A stretch of 64,000 nucleotides of DNA from Liriodendron chinense. Lineage: Eukaryota; Streptophyta; Magnoliopsida; Magnoliales; Magnoliaceae. Of the stretch, positions 57,069 through 64,000 are shown one piece after another (positions within the stretch are counted from its first letter, which is position 1; every line of letters begins with the position of its first letter). A program made the translations under genes and the position numbers. The notes beneath the pieces are model-generated. The model was not told the DNA's origin, ran no database searches, and saw nothing but the letters and a program-made list of their open reading frames with translations. The stretch covers positions 992,001-1,056,000 of the forward strand of contig ML058508.1 of NCBI GenBank assembly GCA_003013855.2, read 5' to 3'.

Positions 57069-57069
<1 letters not shown>
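55940..57069 (+). repeat. Duplicated 3' segment of CSTF64, proximal copy
   Basis: From GATCTCACACACGTATGCC to the (TA)n tract. It contains the end of intron 9, exon 10 and the 3' untranslated region with a (GA)n tract at 56664-56701. It matches 60640-61756 in direct orientation at roughly 95% by eye. Confidence 0.88.
56243..56365 (+). CDS. CSTF64: CSTF64 exon 10 (proximal copy of the last exon)
   Basis: 123 nt with stop TGA (56363-56365) encoding the conserved C-terminal helix bundle [20 protein letters not shown].. to QMLR. Acceptor CCTCTGCAG|. It is part of a ~1.1-kb segment duplicated at 60640-61757. Confidence 0.92.
   Translation, partial: LPPEVESALLQQVMSLTPEQLSSLPPEQRQQVLQLQQMLR

Positions 57070-57141
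<72 letters not shown>
57070..57141. repeat. (TA)n microsatellite, ~72 bp
   Basis: Ends the proximal duplicate. Its counterpart after the distal duplicate is 61757-61811. Confidence 0.92.
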
Positions 57142-57143
<2 letters not shown>

Positions 57144-57396
57144 CAGAAAAGAATTAGGCAATTTCTGCTATCAATTTGGATACGATCCAATCGTTTCTCC
57201 CTCCAAAAGAAAAATTCAAAAGTTTAGACCTTCCCCTCAGTATGCTAAAAGAAGGCCTAGGTACACGGCTCAAAAAACGTTCTCCAAACCAAAACCTCGA
57301 TTCTCTAAGAAGAAAGCTTCTTCTTCTCCTGCCAAATGCTACAAATGTGGCCTTCCTGGTCATTATTGGGCCATGAACACATCGCATGGTTCTTAG
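57142..57396 (+). pseudogene. Zinc-knuckle fragment, pararetrovirus coat-like or Gag-like
   Basis: About 80 plus-strand codons directly after (TA)n: FCYQFGYDP, a long K/R/P-rich basic stretch, then a zinc knuckle CYKCGLPGHYW. The spacing is CX2CX4HX4, with Asn where the fourth ligand Cys is expected. A basic stretch followed by a single CCHC finger is the end of caulimovirid coat proteins and also of some Gags. Endogenous pararetroviruses are often found at (TA)n tracts, which favours the former. There is no RT or movement-protein sequence next to it, so it is only a fragment. Confidence 0.4.
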
Positions 57397-58301
57397 CTCA
57401 ACTGGTGGGCCTCACATGTTGAGTTGTCCTTAGATATTTTTTAAGAGATGGATCCTATGTTTTTTTATTGTGTTTGTAGCTTATTTCTTTGGAATCTTGT
57501 AATTTGAGGGGATTTTGTTAAGATTCCAAAATTAGCTTCTTTTTTTTTTTTTTTTTTTTCGAGTAATATTTTCCGAGTACAAGGAGTCTTGTGTGTTACC
57601 ACTTAAAGCAAAAAAGGAGCATTATGGCTCATTAAGTCATATTATTCATCATGAGGCCCACGAAGGTGTCTGCCATCTCACTCATGCATTAGGCGTGCCC
57701 CACCATGATGATGCAATATGTAAGAAATCAGCTTGATCCATCCATCTTGTGGGCCCCACCATCTTGTGTGCGTGTGTAAAGTGCCCCACGCCATGATGAT
57801 GGAACGATCCAAAAGTTGGCCAATCCAATGGTTAGGTGGGACCCACCACTTGAATTTGTACTTTTTTGGGCATCTTTTATGGTATGGCCCACCTGATTGT
57901 TAGATTGGCTAGATTTTTTGGGGTGTCCCATTTCCATGCGGTGCACCTATAGTCGAGCCCATTTAGGACTTTTTCCACCACAATTGTGGAAATGTTGTTT
58001 AGACACTATTGTGGTGGAAACGTTTAGACTGCGTTTTTAAGACGTCATTGTGGCACTCGTTATTGTAGAGCTCACATGATGTCTGATGCACGCATGGGTG
58101 TTGTATGGGGGTGGGTGTGCACGTGTGTGCGTTGTAAATTCTAAGAATGGTAGATTTGAATGTAGATGCTATATAGAGGGAGAAGATCTTAAAGAAATCA
58201 ACGGCTTTGAATTGTGTGGTTTGTGCATAAATTTGTAATATTCTTTTCTTGTAGATCTTATTTGTGTGTCTTGTAGTTGTTGTATGACAATGATAGATTG
58301 G

Positions 58302-58897
58302 AATCAGTGTTTTAAATAGCTACTCTATGTAGCATGTAGCTTACCCTATGTAGTATAGCTTAGCCCTAGCATGTGGCTTACGCTATGTAGTATAGCATGT
58401 AGCACGTAGCTCATGAAAATAGCTTAAGTCACATGTAGCCTACTCTACATGCTAATTTACATTCACTACATGCTATATAGTTTATCCTACACTCTACATA
58501 GCTTACACTACAAGTTCTTTTGCACTAAAACAAAAATTAATTTACATTTTCAATGGTTTGTTACATTTTCTTATATTTCAATAAAAATTAACTAATCTTT
58601 TGAGTGATTTTAGTAAGAAAATAAAAGTAATATTATTAAATCAGTTTTGTTGCTCTTTCTTTATCTTTATAGTTAATTGTTGTCTTATTTTCCTATTATT
58701 TTATATTATGTATGGTTGCACCAGATATCATGAAATTTAATTATTAGTCAATTTAATTTGGTGCAAAATGTCATGAAATTTCATGATATTTGATGCAACG
58801 AGCACAACCTTAATTAATTATTTAGTAGTGTGTAGTTTTTGCCTCATGCTTTAGAGGGGTAACGCTACACTACACACTATTTGTTATTTAAAACAAT
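58302..58897. mobile_element. MITE with TTTAAATAG terminal repeats
   Basis: Starts GTGTTTTAAATAGCTACTC and ends ACTATTTGTTATTTAAAACA, ~595 bp. The left third consists of short GTAGCTTA/TATGTAGTATAG repeats. A partial relative lies at 33700-34082. Confidence 0.6.
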
Positions 58898-59895
58898 GAT
58901 TGGAATGGACATGTTGATTGGCAATGATAGAATATTCTCTCGCAAACATAGAAAACCCTAATGGATAATGTGTGTATGTGTGGGAATGATGGATTGGAAT
59001 GTAGATGAAGTATGGCAATGATAGAATCTTCTCGTGTAAAGGGCGAAACCCCTAAATATTCATCCTCTTTGGATATGATTTGTGCAAAATCCAAAATCCA
59101 AAATCAACCTCTTTGATTTTTGTGGTTTCTTTAAATAGTTTCTTTCTTCTTCTAGACCTTGTTTTAGACTCTTCATATCTGATATGGTTAGCATCATACC
59201 AGCTGGCTTTGATCATCACACCCAAAGAGTTGTGGAACCATTCCCCAAAGAAAGCCTCTCTATGCATAAAAAACACCAATTCTTTATTTCAGCTATTCTT
59301 GGAAAGTCTTTTGCATGCATATTTATTTTTTTCCAATGCAAAAGAAACTCTTATCTAATAAAAATGAGTAACTAATTCTAATAATAATCATCTATTCTAA
59401 TAAAATATTAAGAATGAGTATCGTAAATCCGGTCACAACCATATAGGCCTTCCGTAGATGGGTTATAACTCAATGCACATTAGAGTGAGATAAACATACA
59501 AAATAATAATTAGAAGCTCGCCTTTGAAAATGGACTGCAAGAACAAATGTATTTACTCTCATGCAACATTTTCACACCAAGCCAGGAATTTCCTTGACCT
59601 CCATGTAAGCTTTCACTGTGTTTCTTTGACTTTTTTGTTACTTTTTTTTTGTATTAATTTTAGTGCAAGGTTCCCTTTCCCTTTGGAAAAGATTCTAATG
59701 TTTCTGAGAGTAGTAAATTGTTGTATTCATTTCTCGTGTTTGTTCACTTATATGTCATTCGAACTTATGACCCGAATTTCTTTGTTTCACTCGACATAAT
59801 AAAGATGTGTATGACAAGACACCCTGTCTGGTTCACTTATATGTCATTCAAACTTATGCAACATTTTCATCTAACATTTTCAACTCCTTTATTTC

Positions 59896-59897
<2 letters not shown>

Positions 59898-59941
<44 letters not shown>
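59898..59941. repeat. (TG)n microsatellite
   Basis: About 21 uninterrupted TG units. Confidence 0.92.
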
Positions 59942-59943
<2 letters not shown>

Positions 59944-60639
59944 ATTTTAGTGCAAGGTTCCCTTTTCCCTTTGATGGAAACGATTTTTTGTTTCACTCGG
60001 CCTGAATTTCTTTGTTTCACTCGGCATAATAAAGATGCACATGAAGGGGCAACTGTATGCCGTCTCATGTAACATTTTCATCACCAACTGCAGGAAGGGA
60101 AATGCCACGGTGATTCGCATGAGGAGAGGGTGCAAAGAGGTGATATTCAACATGTGCCAATGTGGCAAACGTGTGAGATCCAGATACCCGTCAGGCAGAT
60201 TCCTTCATGAACATGCCTCACCCATTGATCCATTCATCAAATGGGCCATACGTGTTCTTGAAGATAGCTTGTTTTGGTCATCATTTTCTCACTGATGTTT
60301 TTTTTTCTCACACACACATGGACTTGTTGATCGTATAGGTTGTGTGGCCATATTGAGCATACATGTAGTGTGGCCCACCTGTGATTCATATTCTGTCATA
60401 GCACTGCCCACACCTATGATTTAAGTTCAAAAAGGACATTTAGTCATTTTACTCAATATAATAATAAAAGGGGTCAGGTTGTGGATGCCTACCATAATTG
60501 TTTTCTCCCCACATTTCGTCTCCTATTTCTCTCTCCTTGCATATTCAATCTCTAGACCTTACAGCCCTCTTGATGAGTGGATTGGCCTGATTTTTTAAAT
60601 GGATGTTTATAGTGGGATCCACTTGATGGATGGCCTGGA

Positions 60640-61752
60640 TCTCACACACTTATGCCTCGCTGGCACATCCTGTGAATTGCCTCTTCAATCTCTCTTCCCT
60701 CGAATTACCTTTGGTGCTTCTCCTGCAGAAGACATAAAATCTACTAATCATCAGTGTCATAATTATCAAAGCCTTGTCTGAGCTATTTGGGTTTGCTTTA
60801 TAAATTCTTTGCCACCATTCAAGAAAGAAAACACTAATTAAAGCTTGAAAGCTAGCCTCACTTTAAGCTCTTATCTAAACATTGTTCTTTCTTAATAATT
60901 TGTGCCAACTGTCTCTTCTCATTCTGTTTTATCCTCTGCAGCTTCCACCTGAGGTGGAGTCAGCTCTATTGCAACAAGTGATGAGCCTCACACCTGAGCA
61001 GTTGAGTTCCTTGCCACCAGAGCAGCGGCAACAAGTACTTCAGCTTCAACAGATGCTTCGATGAGTTATGCCCAGACATTTTTTTTTACAGTTTGCTGAT
61101 CCCCCTTATGCCAACCACAGAGGGGTAGCAGCAGAATGTGAATGACGGGTGGACGTCAATTGGTCTTAATTATTGTGGGGCCCACCTTTCTTTTCAGAGA
61201 TGTCTTTGTATTCATCAATGTAAAAACAGGTCACAGTAGGCTAGTTTCATCCATTAACATCACCCCAATCGTGAAATGCAGTAATTGGCCTCATTCCTTA
61301 AGAAGAGTTTTCATGTAACAGGAAATTCAATTTGTCAATGGCTGGCTTGGTCGAAAAAAAGATTAGAGAGAGAGAGAGTGAGAAATCGGTGCTGCTTGTT
61401 TCCGCTTTACTCATCTCACCGTTCTTGTTGGCTTGGTGCGTGAATTCAATTGCATCTATTGGATTGATTTTTCTATTGTTGATATCCTTCGGGTGCTTGT
61501 GTATTTACTGTTAAAGGGGGATGCTAGATTTCAAGTTTCTTAAGGGGATGGTCGTTTTCAGTGGGTATCCCTGCAATAGGAAAGGTTTTAGCTATTCTTC
61601 TCCTGTCAAGTCCCAGATTGGATTTCATCTGGCTTTGCCTGTGTATTCCAACTTGTTTCAAACGCCCCTCATTTGATTATGTTTCGAATGGTCCTGGAAA
61701 TCTAAAGAGCCCCACCATGGATGGACTATGCCCCAAAAATCTCCTAAACTGG

Positions 61753-61756
<4 letters not shown>
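60640..61756 (+). repeat. Duplicated 3' segment of CSTF64, distal copy
   Basis: Direct repeat of 55940-57069: intron 9 end, last exon, 3' untranslated region (the (GA)n shortened to ~12 bp at 61365), ending in (TA)n. Copies are 4.7 kb apart start to start. Confidence 0.88.
60942..61064 (+). CDS. CSTF64: CSTF64 exon 10', distal copy of the last exon
   Basis: 123 nt after an identical acceptor CCTCTGCAG, with the same 40-residue protein as exon 10 and stop TGA at 61062-61064. The five base differences (CCG/CCA, TCG/TCA, CAA/CAG, CAG/CAA, CTC/CTT) are all third-position synonymous. Exon 9 can splice to it in phase, giving the same protein with a different 3' end. Use would require skipping the proximal exon or reading past its poly(A) site. 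It could also be a silent duplicate. Confidence 0.7.
   Translation, partial: LPPEVESALLQQVMSLTPEQLSSLPPEQRQQVLQLQQMLR

Positions 61757-61811
<55 letters not shown>
61757..61811. repeat. (TA)n microsatellite, ~55 bp
   Basis: Ends the distal CSTF64 duplicate and merges into the AT-rich block. Confidence 0.92.
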
Positions 61812-61814
<3 letters not shown>

Positions 61815-63072
61815 ATTACTTTTAATAGATTACGATAGATTATAACATATTAAAAGTAATATATATTATACAATAGATTATATATAGATTAATAATAATA
61901 TATCTATTGTCAACATATTAACTATAATCTATTGTATAATAATCTATATATAATATATTAATAAAATGATTATTGTAATAAAGTAATAGATTATTAATAG
62001 ATTATAGTTAATACACACACACACACACACACACAATAGATTATAGTTAATATTTTTTTATATAATCTATTCGTATAATATATACAATATTATTATAGTA
62101 TAATATAATCATAAGATATCTTATAAGATATCATATAAGATATCATTAATATCAAATAGTATATCTTATAATATTAATGATATTAATATATTAATAATAT
62201 CAAATAATATCATTAATATTTTATAATAATTATAAGATATTATTATAATATAATATAATCATAAGATATCTCATAAGATATAATTATAAGTATAATCATA
62301 ATATAAATATGATCTTATATAATATTTATATCATAATATTATTAATAATTATAAGATATTATTAAATATTATCTTATTAATCATAATATTATCATATTAT
62401 CTTATTATCTTATTAATATGATTAAATACTTATAATCATATTTATAATAAATATGATCTAAGATTATCTTATTATCTTATTATACTTATAAGATTATACT
62501 TATTATCTTATATCATATTTATAATCATAATAAGATAATAAGTATAATCTTATACTAAGATAGTATTATAATAAGCTAAGTATCTTATTATCTTATTATC
62601 TTATTATACTATATTATTATACTATGATTATAATAAATATTATAAGTATATGATTATAATATAAGTATACTTATATATACTTATAATATAATGTAAGTAT
62701 ATCATATGATAATAATATAAGTATATGATATATGAATATATTATAATAAGTATATGATATATATTATAATAAGTATATATACTTATATCATATATCATAT
62801 AATATCTTATATAATATTATAATCATATATCATATGATATAATATAATCATATGATAACATTATATCATATATCATATATAATATAGATCATATGTTATC
62901 ATATGATTATATATGATATATTATATGATCATATATATTAATCTGATATATATATCAGATTAATGTATATGATCATATAATATATCATATATAATCATAT
63001 AGATTATATATAGATCATATTATATGATCATATATATATATATTAATCTAATATATGATTATAACATTATAA
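61812..63072. repeat. 1.3-kb nearly pure A/T palindromic block
   Basis: Almost only A and T, with recurrent short palindromes (ATATATGATATAT, AAGATATCTT, TATCATATGATA) and one (CA)n at 62014-62034. GATTAT, AATATC and CTTATTATC words recur at irregular spacing, suggesting stepwise decay or expansion from (TA)n. No ORF or known element. Confidence 0.85.
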
Positions 63073-63735
63073 TCTTCAGGTCTCGCTTCCAGCGCTGGAG
63101 GCCAAGCATTCTGCCAGACGTCCCGGCCTGGGAGCCGGGTTCGCCTTTGGTACTTCAGTAGATCTTAAAAAAAAGGCGCTACTTCAATGCAGCCTTAACT
63201 ACAACTACATTACGCAAGCCCCACCGATACCTACCTATAGAGTCAAAGTACCAGTGACGGTGACTTTCTAGGTTTATGGATGAAGTCAGCTAAACTCCAT
63301 CAAACTCCTCAATCAATATCAACAAACAACATGTCGTGACCATGACGGTTTGTTCCGGCTTGGTTGACTTTGTAATGTAAACTAACTAATAGGCGGCGGC
63401 GTTTATTCAAACAAAGGGAACCTAATGTTCGCCTTGGTACTTTAGTAGTACGACAGTTGTAGTACTATTAAGTAGCTGTACAACAGAATGCCGTTCGCCT
63501 TGACTTTTTTATTGAATTAAGTAGCTAAGTTTCCAAAGGTGAACAGCCCCCTGTCCTTTATAGTCGTAAAGGGCTTCTCAGAAAAGTCCGGAAGGAGGCA
63601 TTCGAAAGGCCGACCACTATAAATAAAGAAATCCCATTTTTAGAGAGGGGGGCTTCGACGTTCTTAGGAAGAGCCGTACGAGGCAGCTCACGTACGGTTC
63701 GGGAGCCGAGCCCCAGCACAGAGGCTTAGGTCAAC
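63073..63735 (+). ncRNA. 3' part of a group II intron (mitochondrial rpl2 intron)
   Basis: Domain V is visible at 63671-63700 (GAGCCGTACG...CGTACGGTTC, short upper helix, catalytic AGC triad present). Domain VI is at about 63702-63732, with a bulged A at 63728 seven bases before the 3' end ...GGTCAAC (63735). Such introns splice by lariat in mitochondria; in the nucleus it is inert. The 5' end is not present. Confidence 0.7.
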
Positions 63736-64000
63736 ACTTATATATTAGCCAGTCATCAATTGGAAGCGGGCAAGATGGTGATGAATTGCGATTGGTCCAA
63801 ACCTTCGACCAGCGGCTTCTTGCGACCTGCCCAGAATGCCCATACATACCTTCGGTTCCAAGACCTTGTTCGCACAGCGAATAAAGGCCGGGTTGAAGGG
63901 GGCAGTCAGCTGGCTGCTTCTTGGCCACGCCCCCCTTCAACTAGATACGAGATACTTGATCTAAATTATCAAGTAGGAAATTGCATACCATTAGCCGATA
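63736..64000 (+). pseudogene. rpl2: Mitochondrial rpl2 exon 2, 5' part (nuclear copy)
   Basis: 88 open codons to the window edge: TYILASHQLEAGKMVMNCDW, later STSGFLRPAQNAHTYLRF and NKGRVEGGSQLAASWPRPP, then YEILDLNYQVGNCIPLAD. This is the central part of plant mitochondrial ribosomal protein L2 (large-subunit, peptidyl-transferase-region protein). The exon starts exactly at the predicted group II 3' splice site. It is classed as a pseudogene because it is a nuclear fragment lacking exon 1 here; if the join is an assembly error it would be part of the true mitochondrial gene. Confidence 0.75.

Larger units (their letters stand above)
57397..60639. other. Spacer between the two CSTF64 3' copies
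   Basis: 3.2 kb. It contains a 20-base T run (57540-57559), GGGCCCACC-rich MITE-like DNA at 57650-57960, an inverted repeat TTTCCACCACAAT / ATTGTGGTGGAAAC at 57972-58023, the MITE at 58302-58897 and (TG)n at 59898-59941. Repeated GTGCAAGGTTCCCTTT and TTATATGTCATTC segments occur at 59660-60030. No gene recognised. Confidence 0.65.
63073..64000 (+). other. Mitochondrial DNA insertion (NUMT) or chimeric join
   Basis: Sharp change from A/T palindromes to balanced-composition DNA that matches a plant mitochondrial gene arrangement: the 3' part of a group II intron followed by rpl2 exon 2. No stop or frameshift occurs in the exon part. The insertion continues past the window. Intactness means a recent transfer or an assembly chimera. 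Confidence 0.75.

Overview
The window is nuclear DNA of a flowering plant with a large, transposon-rich genome. The host gene has canonical GT-AG introns up to 18.5 kb long, and about two thirds of the sequence is retroelement or MITE DNA. The style of the repeats would fit a magnoliid or a similar early-diverging angiosperm, but that lineage call is a guess.

Layout. 1-18567: three pieces of one Tat-like Ty3/gypsy family (called A, B, C here) with ~1.4-1.5 kb LTRs. A (+) is only its 3' untranslated part and 3' LTR (1-3861). B (-) has its 5' LTR, primer-binding site and gag (8843 to ~5860), followed by a broken plant-mobile-domain (PMD) ORF lying antisense to it. C (+) has an antisense PMD ORF, a ~155-bp tandem-repeat tract, a 3' untranslated part and a 3' LTR ending at 18567. 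C sits in the pol gene of a chromovirus-like element D, whose decayed pol (18568-21300) and 3' LTR (to ~22989) follow.

23415-61064: the one clear host gene, CSTF64/CSTF2 (cleavage stimulation factor 64-kDa subunit, mRNA 3'-end processing). It is split into ten coding exons that join in frame to 551 codons plus stop (23531-56365). Intron 2 (8.7 kb) is full of MITEs, a SINE-like element and LINE scraps. Intron 6 (18.5 kb) holds a four-level nest: chromovirus F (41756-45941) in Tat-like element E (37660-51835), in solo LTR G, in a LINE (H). E, F and G have exact 5-bp target-site duplications.

55940-61757: the 3' end of CSTF64 is duplicated. Two ~1.1-kb copies each carry the last exon; the five exon differences are all synonymous. 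Both copies end in a long (TA)n. Past the first (TA)n lies a zinc-knuckle fragment that looks like pararetrovirus coat protein or Gag. Past the second lies 1.3 kb of almost pure A/T palindromic DNA and then mitochondrial DNA (63073-64000) with the 3' end of a group II intron and the start of rpl2 exon 2, open to the window edge.

The only cellular gene programme here is CSTF64. Its neighbours are transposons that bring antisense ORFs, W-box-like arrays and TATA boxes next to or inside it. I found no rRNA or functional tRNA gene, CRISPR array or bacterial-type operon. Similarities are read from protein motifs and by-eye alignment, not from database searches.
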